The notes beneath the pieces were generated by a model. It did not search any database and was not told the origin of the DNA. It saw only the letters and a program-made list of their open reading frames with translations. Of a DNA stretch of 64,000 bases, positions 1-10,844 are shown in pieces (positions within the stretch are counted from its first letter, which is position 1; each line of letters opens with the position of its first letter). Both the position numbers and the translations under genes were made by a program. Origin of the DNA: Caecitellus pseudoparvulus (lineage: Eukaryota > Bigyra: Bicosoecida); contig CBFFRQ010000078.1 in the NCBI GenBank assembly GCA_965644315.1, forward strand, positions 62,001-126,000, in the 5' to 3' direction.

Positions 1-2664
1 TACCGTCGGACCACCCACGACGCGCCCTGGTCCTCCTCTGGCTGGCTGGAGCGGGTGAAACAAGAGGAGGAAGAGGGCTGCTTGCACGCTGCTCTGTGTG
101 TTCTGCGTTCCGCGCTGCTCTTCTGCTGGTCCACGGACGCCTTGCTGGGCAAGGCAGTGCGGCACTGGGAGGGTGCTGGGCTGCTGCAGGAGGCCCGGCG
201 GCACCTGCTGCGTTTCATGACGGTGTGCCTGACGTCTGGCGAGGGGGGTGCTCTGGACGAGGCGGGCCGCACCGTCCTCGTACACACCGCTGCCCTGGAA
301 GCGCACGCCGGCCACGCAGACACCGCCCAGAGCCTGTGCAAGCTGCTGGCAGGCCCGTCGTCTGCCAGTCCTGCCCTCACCGCGGCCAGTCACATCATGG
401 GCGCTGACCTGCTGGTGGCGCTGGGGGACATCGCCACGGCGCGGGAGGTGGTGTTGGCCGGCACACGGGTGGCGCCGCGACATGGCCCAGTGTGGCCCGC
501 CCTGCTGCGCGTGGAGGAGGCTGAGGTCCTGCGGCACCAGCGGCGCGCCTGGCATGCGAGCTGGGAGAGTGACTTGATGGCAGCGGCGGCAGGTGGCGGA
601 GGGGGGACGGGGGATGCTGCTGCCACCGCTGCTGCTGTGGCTGCGTCAGGGCTGGTGCCGGACATGGCCGGCGTGCGACAGGTGGTGCCCGCCGCCTTGG
701 CCTCTGACTGTACCGAGGTGGCGTGGACGCTGCAGTTCGCGGTGGCCGTGGCGGAGGACGCCGCTGCCACGCTGTGCAGTGAGCGCCTGTCCGAGTTGGC
801 GCGGCTGGGGGGTGCGGCAGACGACCCCAGTGGACGCGGGCGCCTGCGAGCAGCGCTCCGGGCGGCGCTGGCGCAGTGCCAGTCCACCTGCCAGGACCAG
901 GCGCGCGCAGCCCTGGCTGGCGCGCTGCGTGTCGCGCCGCCCAGCAGCCGCTGGCGCGTGTGGAGCTTGGGCGGGCGGTTGGAGGCTGTGGCGGGGCGGC
1001 AGGCGGCGGCACTGGCCATCCTGCGGCGCAGTGCAGGCGAGTCTGCCCCAAAGTACCGCAGCCACATCTACCTGGACCTGAGTCGAGTGGAGGAGTTTGC
1101 TGCCATGACGGCTGTTCGCGGCGGCAGGCGGCAGGATGCTGCGTCTGCCCTGCAGCGGGCGGGGGCCTGGGCACGCATCGCGCTGGAGGCCGCCCCACCC
1201 ACGGACTGGAAGTGCCACATGGAGGCGGCGTACCACCACCTGCGCTGTGGGCGGCGGCAGGAGGCACGCGACCTCCTCGCATGGTCGCTGCAGTTTTCAC
1301 CGGCGGCGGGGCGGCTGCACGCGCTGCGCCTGCAGCTGCTGGGGGAGGAGGGGGACACCGCCGTCGTGGACGCCCTGGCTGCTGCCGTGCAGCAAGTGCC
1401 CAAGGGCGGCGAGGTGTGGCTGCAGGCGGCGCGGCAGTGCATGAACCCGCACTCCCTGCACTACAGCACGGGGCGCGCGGCGCAGTGCCTGCTGCTGGCC
1501 CTGCAGTTCACGCCGCAGTACGGCGACTGCTTCATCGAGTGGGCACGCCTGGATCTGCTGCGGTGGGCAGGACTGGCCACGGAGGGTTTCACCGCCAGCA
1601 CCGCACTGCAAGGCGTGGGGAGGGGTCTGGGGCTGGCGGTGACTGCAGCCACGTGTGCTGGAGGGGACGCCACCCCCCCTCCCCTGGCCGCCCCCACCAA
1701 GACGTGGGTGCAGTTCCTGTCACGGGAGAATGCTCTGCGTGTGCGGCATTGGGCCACGTGGCTGTCTGCCAGCCCTCCCAACTACGGCCTCCTGTGGGCG
1801 GCGCGCAGGCGGCACCCGTCTGAGCCACCGTCTGTCATCCTGCGCCGAGCGCTGAAACGCCTCTGTGTGGACATTGCCCGCACACGGCATGTGTACGCAG
1901 CTGCAGCCGTGGCGTCAGTGCTGCGCACTGCAGCCCGCCAGCAGCCAGGCCTGCTGCCACGGGCGTGTCTTGGTCCGCCGCCGTTTGTCGGCAAGTACAG
2001 CGCAGGGCTGCTGCGTGCCTACACTGGTGGCGCCGCGCACCCCGTGCACAAGCAAGTAGGCCATGGGCCACTCGCAGATGTTGTGGATTTGCATGATGTA
2101 GCGGGCTTGGCGCAGGCCACGCTGGACAGTGCGCCATCTGACCGTGTGTGGGCGCGGGAGTCCCCCGTGGTGTTGGCGCCGGCGCTGCTTGAGCGAGGGC
2201 TGGTGCCCGGACACAGTGCGCATGCACTGCAGTCGGGCCCTCGCAGTGGACACCTTGGCTCGTCCTCCATCATGCAGGGCGTGGCTGCCAAATGTGCGGC
2301 AGTCGCCACGTCAGCGAGCGGAGTTGTGTTCTTCGCGCAGCACGCAGCGGCAGTGGCCATGGGCGTCCTGCCACATATGCCACCTGACCCCTGCTCTGTG
2401 CCCATCTGTGACGGGTTCAAGCGGCAAGTGCTGGCCCAAGATGGCGCCTCTGTGGAGTTGGAGTGCACCGACCGCCTGGACTTTGCATTTGGCGACGTGG
2501 CGTTTTCGCGGCAGTGGTTGTGGGGTGGGCGGCCCCTGCAGCCGCCACCCGCCACAAACGAGTCACCGCTGCTGCCCACAATGCGTGGACGGCCCCTGGC
2601 CGCTCTCCCCCCGCACCGTGCGCGCCAAGCACTGTGGGAGGTGGAGGGAGGGAGCCTGACGTAG
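1..2664 (+). CDS. TPR/HAT-type helical repeat protein, 3' part (5' end outside window)
   Basis: The reading frame is open from base 1 to a TAG at 2662-2664, so about 887 residues of a larger protein are seen; the GTG at 55 is only an internal codon. The sequence is Ala/Leu-rich with regularly spaced helix pairs typical of tetratricopeptide or HAT repeats (for example around nt 1080-1560, with EVWLQAARQCMNP and LQFTPQYGDCFIEWARL). The second motif resembles one I recall from TPR proteins of alveolates and other protists, so the family is probably conserved, but I cannot name the gene. A low-complexity Gly/Ala stretch lies near nt 575-640. The C-terminal 250 residues lack clear repeats. No intron is needed in the visible part. 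It converges on MKS1, leaving 196 bp between stops. A scaffold role is inference from the repeats. Confidence 0.6.
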   Translation, partial: YRRTTHDAPWSSSGWLERVKQEEEEGCLHAALCVLRSALLFCWSTDALLGKAVRHWEGAGLLQEARRHLLRFMTVCLTSGEGGALDEAGRTVLVHTAALEAHAGHADTAQSLCKLLAGPSSASPALTAASHIMGADLLVALGDIATAREVVLAGTRVAPRHGPVWPALLRVEEAEVLRHQRRAWHASWESDLMAAAAGGGGGTGDAAATAAAVAASGLVPDMAGVRQVVPAALASDCTEVAWTLQFAVAVAEDAAATLCSERLSELARLGGAADDPSGRGRLRAALRAALAQCQSTCQDQARAALAGALRVAPPSSRWRVWSLGGRLEAVAGRQAAALAILRRSAGESAPKYRSHIYLDLSRVEEFAAMTAVRGGRRQDAASALQRAGAWARIALEAAPPTDWKCHMEAAYHHLRCGRRQEARDLLAWSLQFSPAAGRLHALRLQLLGEEGDTAVVDALAAAVQQVPKGGEVWLQAARQCMNPHSLHYSTGRAAQCLLLALQFTPQYGDCFIEWARLDLLRWAGLATEGFTASTALQGVGRGLGLAVTAATCAGGDATPPPLAAPTKTWVQFLSRENALRVRHWATWLSASPPNYGLLWAARRRHPSEPPSVILRRALKRLCVDIARTRHVYAAAAVASVLRTAARQQPGLLPRACLGPPPFVGKYSAGLLRAYTGGAAHPVHKQVGHGPLADVVDLHDVAGLAQATLDSAPSDRVWARESPVVLAPALLERGLVPGHSAHALQSGPRSGHLGSSSIMQGVAAKCAAVATSASGVVFFAQHAAAVAMGVLPHMPPDPCSVPICDGFKRQVLAQDGASVELECTDRLDFAFGDVAFSRQWLWGGRPLQPPPATNESPLLPTMRGRPLAALPPHRARQALWEVEGGSLT

Positions 2665-2860
2665 TGGGGCGAGCCGCCCCCCTGCACAGCGAGCACGGTC
2701 GGAGCTCTGTGCAGCTCGCAGCCTCCAATGCAGACATTCATGGCGCCCACACTGCGCAATGTACGAGCCGGTGACTTTTGAGAAGCATCCCTCATTGTGT
2801 GCTGAAAGTGCGTTCCGCAAGCTCGCACACGCACACCGACCCCACCCACGCGCCCAGCCA

Positions 2861-5800
2861 TCAGCCGTCCACTGGAAGTCGGGCACTGCCTGGCTGTCGG
2901 CTGCGCGTGCCTGCTGCTGCTCGCAACGCCCCGCGAACTGCGGTGCCGGCGGCTCGCAGACGTGCGCCACGCCCCACCATGGCTGCGGCCTGATCGCGAT
3001 TGGCCTGCACTGCTGCAGATGCAGCGCTGGCTTCCTTCATGAGTGCCGTGATGCGTGCAATGACCTCTGCTGCCGTGCGCAGGCGGCGTTTCGCTCCTCC
3101 GCCGTACTTGTCCAGCAGCTGTTTGTACGTCGTGGCAGGCGCACCGCCGCCGCCGCCGCCGCTTCCACCGCGCACTGCGCCCACACCCCCGCCGCCGCCA
3201 CGCGGCAAGGCGTCGTTGATGTGGTACGCCGTGTGTAGGCGCAGGTTCAGAGTCCCGGAGTCCACCGTACGCAAACCATGCCGTGACAGGCCGCCCTCAA
3301 ACATTGCGCGCGTGTACATGTCTCGCGGCACGCCGACAGCGGAAGCGTCCACGAGGCGTACCGCGCCACCCAGAAAGAACTCGGCATCCTTGGACCGGAT
3401 GGTGCCCTGTGGCATCCACGTGCGGACGTGCATGCCGTGGGCCCCTGGGGCGGAGGGCAGCGGGGCGGCGCCATACCCCCGCACATGCACCTGCCCCCCC
3501 TCCCCACGAGACAGCACTGTCAGGTACAGCACTGGCATGGTGGGGGGCGTGAAACCGCCCTTGCCCTGCACGAAGGCACCCTCCTGCCCGGCTTGACCAC
3601 CGCCCTCCGCCGCTGCCTCGGCGGCGGCGGTGTCCAGGGCTGGCACGTGCTCCAGTACAAAGTCGAAGGGGAACGAAAAGTGTACGACGTCCGTGAAGCC
3701 ATCCTCTGCGCCGCCCTGGCCAGACCAGGGGGTGGGCCCACCCCCCGCCGAGGCGGTGCCACGCCCCATAGGCGCGCTGAACCCGACACCGTCGCCCGCG
3801 CCCCACGGGAACGACTCTGAGGCGCCCGCTGTGACCAGCCCCGCCCGCCCCACGTGGGCCCCTGAAGCGGCAGGTAAGGAGATATCGCCCTCCCCAGTCT
3901 GCCCGTCCAGCCCCACTGTCCAGGCAGTGCCGCCAGCGGCAGGGGTGCCCACCCCCCCTCCGAAGCCCGCCTCCCCCCCGCCGCACTGCCGTGGGGAGAC
4001 AGCCCCTCCCCCACACCCCCACCCCACGTGCCCTCGGCGCCAGCCTGGCCCCTGGCGGAAGGTGGGGGGCGCAGAGTGCCCTGACGACTGCGCACGGCGT
4101 GAGTCACTCCCTCCCGCACCGCTGCCACCTGTGCTGCGCTCATGCTGGGCGGCCACCGCCACCCTGACCCGCCCGGCAGCCACACTTCATAGTGCACGTA
4201 CAGCGGCTCGTCCGCAACGCCCCCCAGCCCAAGATTGCCCCATCCAGGAAACCCCCCCAGGCCCAGCCCGTCCCCCCCCGCTGCGAGGCGGCAGCAAAGC
4301 AGGTTGCAGCAGCGGGCACCTGCCCCCGTTCCGTCGTGCTCTGTGCCCTCCACGGAGTCACCCGCGTTGAAGCCGGCTCCCAGCACGATCTCACCGCCCA
4401 CGTGCAGGCGCTGGATGCCCGGCGCAGGCGGGGCCACAAACACCCCCCCCACACGTGCTCGCCGGTCACCAGCACTGACCGCCGCCGCTGCCGCCAGTTT
4501 ATCCGTTAACGCCGCCTCAGCCATCAACACAGCAGCTGGGGGTGCCTCCACCGCGTATGCGTTCTGCAGCATGTACTCGTACTGGGCGCCGTCTGGGGTG
4601 TTGAAACGCACCACACGGCGGCCGCGAAACGCCTGGGCCAGGGCGCTCCCCGCTGCCAGCCGCATGCGCAGGGCACTGGCCGCCATGCTCATGCCCGTGG
4701 GCACACCGCCCTCTCCCGTCACCGCCTGCATCATGCGCGTGTACAGCGCACGCTTGGCGCGCAGACCAGCCGTCTCCGCGTCGTCAGCTGACAAATCCTC
4801 CCCCCCACCGTCCGGCGCGAAGCCTGAGGCGACAGAGGAGCCCAGACGCGAGGCCCCCTCCCCCTCGTCCCCTGACCCCCCCCCCTCGCCCTCCCCTGCC
4901 AGGCGTGCCTCTGAGAAGGCGGGTCGGGACTCCAGTAATACGCCGTCTTCCCCCTCCCCCGCCACGCCCGCCACATGCGGGTCATACGCACGCAGCGTCG
5001 CCAACGGCACGTGGAACATGGCCGTCCCTGTGTCCTTGCGCTGAAACGCGCCAGTGTCGATGCCCACCGCCGCCATGATGTGCATGACGCTGTAGCTGCG
5101 GTGCAGCGCGCCCTGCACCCGCCGGCGCTGCTCCTCCGCCGTCGCGTGGCGGGCTCGCTCGCCGGGGCCCGGTGGCGCCACACGCGCCACACTGGCGGCG
5201 GTGAGCGGCTCGTCGGTGTCCAGCACTGCCGCTGGCAGGAGGGCTGTCTCGTCCACGCCGTCCTTGTCCGTGATGGTGTAGATGCACATGGAGTGCATGC
5301 CGTCAAAGGCGCCTTGCACGTCGCCTGGGTGCGCTGCGAAGAGCGCCTTGTACTGCCGCTCGATGTGCGTCGTGCCGCTGCGACGGCCGAAAAAACTCGC
5401 CAGCGCCTCTGTCAGCTGACTGGGGCCACCAGCGCTGTCGTCGTCGCGGGGGACATATCGCAGCAGCTCACTGCGTGTTGGGGGCGGCGGGCGGGCAGTG
5501 AGGCGGTGCGCCACGCTTGCGCCAGTGCCAACGCCACGCACTGTGGGCCAAACAGCTTGCCCTGCCAGGGAATGTCCACCACCTGCACCAGGTCCTCCTC
5601 GCTCAGACGAGCATTCTGCTGGAAGGCAGAAGATGTCTGGCCAGACACGAAGGAGCCGCGCTCGGAGCCGTCGCGGCCCCTGTCGCCGGCCTCGCCTTCC
5701 TTGCCGCCAACGGCAGGAGCGTCGGCGCTGCCTTCATGCGGCGGCGGTGGCGCCTGCACTCCTGACCCCTCGCCGCCAGCAAACACAGCTGGGGGCTTGA

Positions 5801-5879
5801 TCTGTCGCAGGGAACATCGAATGACCAGATTCTCCACCGGGTCAAGCGACCTGTAGTATGCAGGGTCTGTGGACTGCAT
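2861..5879 (-). CDS. MKS1: MKS1, B9-domain protein of the ciliary transition zone
   Basis: In animals and algae MKS1 is part of the MKS/B9 complex that gates the base of the cilium. Exon 1 (5879-5515) starts MQSTDPAYYRSLDPVENL, matching the family N-terminus, and carries an acidic-Gly segment then IPWQGKLF. A 44-bp intron (5514-5471, donor GTGGCG) joins to LLRYVPRDDDSAGG. Further on are the ITDKDG and MHIMAAVG motifs seen in MKS1. The B9 domain is split between two frames: LYVHYEVWLPGG near 4200, then VVHFSFPFDF, PVLYLTVLSR, VRGYG, VRTWMPQG and LSRHGLRTVDSGTLNLRLH between about 3690 and 3220. At least one more intron therefore lies between about 4150 and 3700; its exact ends are unresolved. 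The frame ends with TGA at 2861 after a basic helical tail. At an estimated 950-1000 residues it is much longer than human MKS1 (about 560), through Gly/Ser/acidic inserts. An upstream non-coding exon is possible. Confidence 0.88.
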
Positions 5880-6096
5880 GGCGTTGGCGGTGTGAAACGC
5901 CTGTGAAACGCTAAGTCAGGCTCGCAAAAACGGGCACAGCAGGATGCAGCCCTGCGCAGTGCACGGGGGGGCAGGTGCGGACAGTTGGTATGCACCATGA
6001 ATTGGGGAGACTGCAGCACTGCCTCCACTCCCCACACGCAGCAGGGTCGCTGTGCCAACCACTGACATCCACATCCTCCACGCTTGCCCACACTCC
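5880..6096. other. Spacer upstream of MKS1, with paired GAAACGC heptamers
   Basis: This 217-bp gap separates the MKS1 start from the FSP1-like stop. It holds two copies of GAAACGC 11 bp apart (5894-5900 and 5905-5911). On the minus strand these read as a possible 3' splice site (GCGTTTCACAG), so a 5'UTR intron of MKS1 is possible. I see no convincing coding exon. Confidence 0.4.
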
Positions 6097-7890
6097 TCAC
6101 TTGGCCTGCGAGACTGGCGCCAGGTCCCAGCCGGGGGCAGCATCCCTGTAGTCCTCTCCGTCCACAGCTGACGCGCCGGTGCTCTCGGCAAACTCCTTGC
6201 GGAACAGATCCCCCGCCTTGATTTGCACAGCGCAGCAGTCACACAGCCCGAAGCTGTCCGTGAACTGCGCCATGGCACTGCGGCTGCCGAACGTCAGCAC
6301 TGTCGCGGCCGCGTTCACAGACAGCGTCTTGAGGTCGCCCTCCACGCCTTCGGCAGGCTTGCCTGCCTCCAGCCCGTTCAGCACCGTTGTCAGGTTCGGC
6401 CCGATCACACCCTTCACCTGCTCCCCAGCCCGGTACAGCAGCTTTTGGTCCCCTGTTCCCGCACAGTCCCCCGCTGCGAACACGTTGGGCCAGCCCTGCA
6501 CGCGCATGTGGCCGTCCACCTTCACGAACCCCTCACCATCCACCAGGTCGGGGTGGGCCGCCGCGAACCACTCCGTGTTCGGGCGCGCGCCAGTGCAGAA
6601 GAACACCAAGTCCGCCTGCATGTCCCCAGCCGAAGTGGACACCGTGCCGCCAGGGGGCACCCACACGCCCTCCCCGAACGGCGCCTGGTCCGCCGCCTGC
6701 GCCGCCTCTGCAGCGCCCTCCACAATGGCCGCTTCCGTCGCAGAAACACCTGCGGCAGTGCCCTTGCCCTCACCAATTTCCGCAGCACTGACCTCCTCGC
6801 CATCCTTGCCGTCCCCAGACTCCGTGGAGGCAGCGTCCTTGCCGCCAGCTGCGTCCTCGTCGTCGGCGGCTTTGCCCCCCTCCACGTCGCCTGAAGGCCC
6901 CTTGAGTGGCAGCTCCACGGACGTCGACAGAGCCAGCTTCACGCCCAGCGCCTCCAGACGCCGCGCAGCGCCAGCAGCTGCACCGTCGCCCACCCCTGCC
7001 ACCTTGGTCTGGCTCCACTTGCCCGTGAGCAAGCGGGGCTGGCGGTGGGCCAGGGTGATGGTCGCGTCAGGCAGGGTTTCCGCCAGTTCGCCGCACAGCT
7101 CGATGCCGACGGGGCCGCCACCCACAACGAGGATGTTCTTGCTGGCCTTCACCTTCGTGGCCAGGGCGTCGTAATACGCGACCACGGCGCTGGGAGGTCC
7201 GGGCGGCGCGCGAGCGGGCGCCACGTACCGCGACCCCGTCGCGATCAACGCTGCGTCGAATTCCACCGTCACAGTGCCGCCCTCCTCCTGCTGCACCGTC
7301 ACACTGTGAGCGTCCATGGAAGTGACAGAACCGATGAGCAGGCGGTGTCCCGTGGTGGCGTCGGGGCTCCACAGGCCCATGTCAGGCACCACTTTGTGCA
7401 GCGGTGCAAGCAGGGAACGAGCGTAAGCGCCGCCGTGAACAACTGCACGCAACGCAGCGATGTTGTGGAAGGCGACGGGGCTGCTGTCGATGAGCACGAT
7501 GTTTGCCACGTCTTTCAGGGCCTGGGCGGTCTGGCGCCCGGCTGCGCAGGAGCAAGGGCGGGCGGGCGGTGTGTGTTCCCAGCTGCAGCGTGCGGCTGCG
7601 GGAGCTGTGCGGAGCTGGCATTGAGCCCGCGTGAGGCAAGGCAGCCACGCCGCGGCACAGGGCATGGACAGCGCTGCAAGCGGCACATGATGGCACACAA
7701 AGCACATTCCAGCACGGTTTGGCGGCTGGGGGGGGCGGACCGCCTGCCCTGCCACACAGGCTCACAGCGCCAAGGCGCCCGATGGCAAATGGTTTCCAGA
7801 AGGATGCACAGGGTGCAGCAGGTGAGACGCACCTGCACCTGCGCCGACGATGACCAGAGTCTTGGAAGTCTTGCTCTGGGAGGATCCCAT
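6097..7890 (-). CDS. FSP1/AIFM2-like FAD-dependent NAD(P)H-quinone oxidoreductase
   Basis: FSP1/AIFM2 enzymes use NAD(P)H and FAD to reduce quinones at membranes and suppress lipid peroxidation. Exon 1 (7890-7833) encodes MGSSQSKTSKTLVIVGAGA. The intron 7832-7542 (donor GTGCGT, acceptor GCGCAG) restores the Rossmann motif GxGxxG (GAGAAG), which supports the join. Exon 2 (7541-6097) contains FHNIAALRAVV, LIATGSRY, the NAD-binding VVGGGPVGIELCGEL, FFCTGARPN and VFAAGDCAG, all in family order; total 500 residues. The N-terminal Gly2 with Ser at positions 3-6 fits an N-myristoylation signal, as in human FSP1. An acidic insert of about 90 residues (nt about 6900-6660) interrupts the middle, making it longer than the roughly 370-residue animal enzyme. 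A Cys pair, LCDCC, lies near the C-terminus. A general AIF/NDH-like oxidoreductase is the alternative. Confidence 0.85.
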
Positions 7891-8293
7891 AGTGCACTGT
7901 GCATGAAACGCGCCGAAAGGGTGGGGGTGGTCGCTGGTGCCCGCGGACAGGCGGCAAAGAGCGTAGCAAGTGTGAGTGCGGCGCCGAGCGGCATTTTCCG
8001 CACACTCAGCGCGCAGGCCAGCTGAACGCACGGGTGCAGGGATGGGAAGCACGCTCAAGGAGTGACGTCGCGCTAAATGGGGTGTCCAACGCGTGGCGAT
8101 TGCTTCGTGTCCGGTGGGTTCCTTGTGAAGTGCCTCTGTCGCTTGGCTGCGCAAGGCTGGCTCGGGCTGGTGACGTGGTGCACCCCCCAACTGCAACACT
8201 TTCACCCCCCCCCCGCACCCACGTCGGCCCCCACCCATTACACGCTGCAACTTGTCCCCTGGAACCCGGGGTGTGCGTGACTGCCTTGCATTC
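7891..8293. other. 403-bp spacer between two minus-strand genes
   Basis: It presumably holds the FSP1-like promoter and the 3' end of the methyltransferase transcript. One GAAACGC copy lies just inside at 7904-7910. Scattered short frames have no family features. Confidence 0.4.
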
Positions 8294-9337
8294 TCAAGCC
8301 TGTGCGGCGCCAGCTGACACCTTGCGCTGCCACACCGTCGCGTGGGAGCAGCCCCACTGGAACTTGCGCAGGTGTTCGCGGATGAGGAAGGGCATGTTCT
8401 CAGTGTGCACCAGGTCAAAGTGCCCCTGCAGCGCCGCCGTCAGGCCCTCAAACGAGTCGGCAGGCTTGCCATCTGCTGCGTTGAAGCCGCCCAGCCACTT
8501 GTCCTTGGCGGTGTAGGCGGGCAGCCATGAGTAGGGAGACACGAGCACCACCAGGCCCCCCTCCACGACGATGTCCTTGAGGCGGTCCAGGAAGGCGGCG
8601 GGGTTGGGCAGGCGGCACAGCAGGTTGGCGCCGTGCACCACGGAGAACTTGCCGATGTCGGGTCGCAGGGCACAGGCGTCCCCCTGCTCAAAGGTGACGG
8701 CACCGGGCTTCACACCGGACTCCAAGGAGGCGGTGAAGGTGCCCTTCACCTCGCCCTCTGTCGTGGCGGCGTAGGTGGCGGAGCCGCCCTTCATGCTGTT
8801 GGCGGCTGCCACGAAGGCGTGTGAGAAGTCCACACCCACCACCTCCTCGAAATCCTTCGACAGCTCGAAACTCGTGGCGCCCACAGCGCAGCCCACGTCC
8901 AAGGCACGCCCCATGGGCACGCCGAGTTTCTTGCACTGCTCGGTGCACAGCTTGCCAGTGCTGTGCGGAGGGAGGAGTGCGTGGCCAGGTGCGGCAAATC
9001 CACGTCACATCGCGCATCGACACACGCACCGCTGCGCGAACTGCAGGGCGGAGAGGGGCGCGCCCTCAGCAGCCGTGTAGGGCATGATGTCCTCTGGCTT
9101 GCCGTAGTGGAACTGCAGGTACTCGCTCACTGCCGTGCTGGTCTCGTACACGGCCCCAGAGTGCGCGGAGCTTGTGGTACTCATTTCCGCATCTGCGGAT
9201 TCTGTGCCCTTGGCGCCCTCCTCGCCGCCCTTGGCGGAGGCGGCGCTGAAGAACTGCGTCGCAGCAGCAGCCAGCAGTCCGCCGATCACTGCACCCCCAG
9301 CCACCAGCGCCACCTGCTCTCGAGTCTTGGTCTCCAT
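8294..9337 (-). CDS. Stand-alone OvoA C-terminal-type SAM methyltransferase with N-terminal membrane anchor
   Basis: The protein resembles the C-terminal methyltransferase domain of OvoA, which N-methylates 4-mercaptohistidine in ovothiol synthesis. Exon 1 (9337-9030) encodes a hydrophobic helix (residues about 9-31, VALVAGGAVIGGLLAAAATQ), a Ser/Glu-rich linker, then VYETSTAVSEYLQFHYGK, the hallmark opening of that domain. The intron 9029-8961 (donor GTGCGT, acceptor CGCACAG) joins to exon 2 (8960-8294), with ALDVGCAVGATSFEL (SAM motif I), VVGVDFSHAF, FEQGDACAL, VVHGANLLCRLPNP and LVSPYSWLPAYTAKDKWLGG. Total 324 residues. The sulfoxide-synthase half of OvoA is absent here. The start is the ATG ahead of the hydrophobic helix. 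Membrane anchoring is inferred from the helix; the substrate is inferred from family similarity. A methyltransferase with another thiol-imidazole substrate is possible. Confidence 0.8.
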
Positions 9338-9640
9338 GCTTCGCGGAGCTGAAAGGTGTGATGGCCTTGAAAATGGGCGGCGCCTTCCGTGCGTGCGAAC
9401 ACACGGTCTTGAGTGGGGGGGTGAATGCGCGGAGGAGCGGCGTGTGGACCGTGGGCGTGATGTAAAGTGGCCAGAGGTGCGTCAATGCTTGAGCCCGGCA
9501 GCAGCTGGGCAGCCAAGCGAGCAACACGGCCCGCCTCCCCACAATCCAACCACTAAACCCCATCGAACCGCGCCAAAGCCTGCACAGCGCCACTTGATCA
9601 AGCGCACCCCTTTCCTTCACACACACCTTGGGTTCCCATC
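9338..9640. promoter_or_regulatory. Divergent promoter region (methyltransferase / ATP10-like A)
   Basis: This 303-bp stretch separates two start codons on opposite strands, so it should contain both promoters. I see no TATA box or other named element. Confidence 0.4.
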
Positions 9641-10837
9641 ATGGCGCTGCAAGCGGCGACAGCCAGGGCTGGCGCTGCCGTGCGGAAATTGGCCTGGCGC
9701 CCGCCTCGTCAGGCCCCCTCTGCCTGGGCAGGCCAAGCCCTGCGGGGCATCGGGAGCAAGAGCCCACCCCACACCCCTCCAACAGACACCAGCCAGCCTC
9801 GCACAGCCGAGGGCGACAACTGGTTCGGCGTCGGGCAGGTGGTGCCAGACCTGGAGGACGACCAAGCCGCGGCCAAGGAGAGATCTCACAAGATCCTCGT
9901 GGAGCGCCTGCGGCGGTCCAAACTCGCAGACGCCATGCGGGTGGAACAGGAGAAGGTGTTCTTGCCTCCATGCCCGCCTGTGCCTTTGCCCGTGCCCGCA
10001 CGCCCCAGCCCTACCCCGCCACACAGCTCACCGTGGCTGGGCAGGAGCTGCTGCCGCCGGACGAATGCTTCGCATTCCCAGCCATCACTGTGGACCACCT
10101 GTTCTCAGACAAAGTCGTGGATGTGCAGTCTGCCGCCCGTGGCCGTGTCAGCCTCGTCGGCGTCTCCTACAACGCATACGGCAAGGCACAGGTGTCAGTT
10201 GCAACAGAGGCATTCGCGGAGGCTTTCGGCCTGCTGAACGCAGCAGGGGAGGGCCCCAGCGCGCTTGCTGCCGAGGAACACAGTGATGCTGACGTGCAGG
10301 CACCTGTGCCGCCTCCCCCGCCGTCGGCCTCAGCCCTGACGGCGGCTCCGCAGATCTTTGACGTGCAGTATCTAGGTGGCGCGGTGTACTCCATGCTGAG
10401 CTGGGCGCTGAAGCCGGGCGTGCGCAAAACGGTGCCTGCAGGCATGGAACCGCACAGTTTCATCAAGTTCCAGGTGAGCAGCCCTGCGCTCCCCCCTGCA
10501 GCTCGCGTGCATGTGCACTGCCCCCCGCGCAGCCCTACTTGCCACACACGGAGGAATTCGCCGCTGACGCACGCATCCACAACCGAATGATGGGACACGT
10601 GTACTTGCTGGACCACAAGGGGGTCGTCAGGTGGAGGTGCGGCCCACAGCCCTGAGTGTATGCGCTGCAACCGTCCCACGCTCCACGCTTGTGCAATCCC
10701 ACAGAGCACACAATGACTTGCTGCCGGAGGAGCTGGAGGGGATGGTGCGGGCAGCCCACACCCTCCTGGAGGAAGCCGCAGCGGCCAGTGCAGGCAAGCA
10801 AACCAAGGGTGGCTCCCGTGCGAAGCTGCGGCGGTAA
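9641..10837 (+). CDS. ATP10-family mitochondrial ATP synthase assembly factor, copy A
   Basis: ATP10 proteins help assemble the membrane sector of mitochondrial F1Fo ATP synthase. Exons: 9641-9955, 10027-10473, 10533-10636 and 10705-10837; donors GTGTTC, GTGAGC and GTGCGG; the frame holds through all joins to give 332 residues. The N-terminus (MALQAATARAGAAVRKLAW, Arg-rich, no acids for 50 residues) looks like a mitochondrial presequence. LFSDKVVDVQSAARGRVSLVG opens the thioredoxin-like domain. NRMMGHVYLLDHKGVVRW followed by RAHNDLLPEEL matches the conserved ATP10 C-terminal signature. A Pro/Ala-rich insert (nt about 10290-10345) sits in the middle. The gene runs head-on into a second ATP10 gene with only 4 bp between the stops. 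Confidence 0.8.
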
Positions 10838-10844
10838 TGCATTA
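10835..10844. other. Palindromic double stop TAATGCATTA shared by two convergent genes
   Basis: The TAA of copy A (10835-10837) and the TAA of copy B on the other strand (10844-10842) are the two ends of one perfect 10-bp palindrome, so both genes end with no spacer beyond TGCA. Confidence 0.85.
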
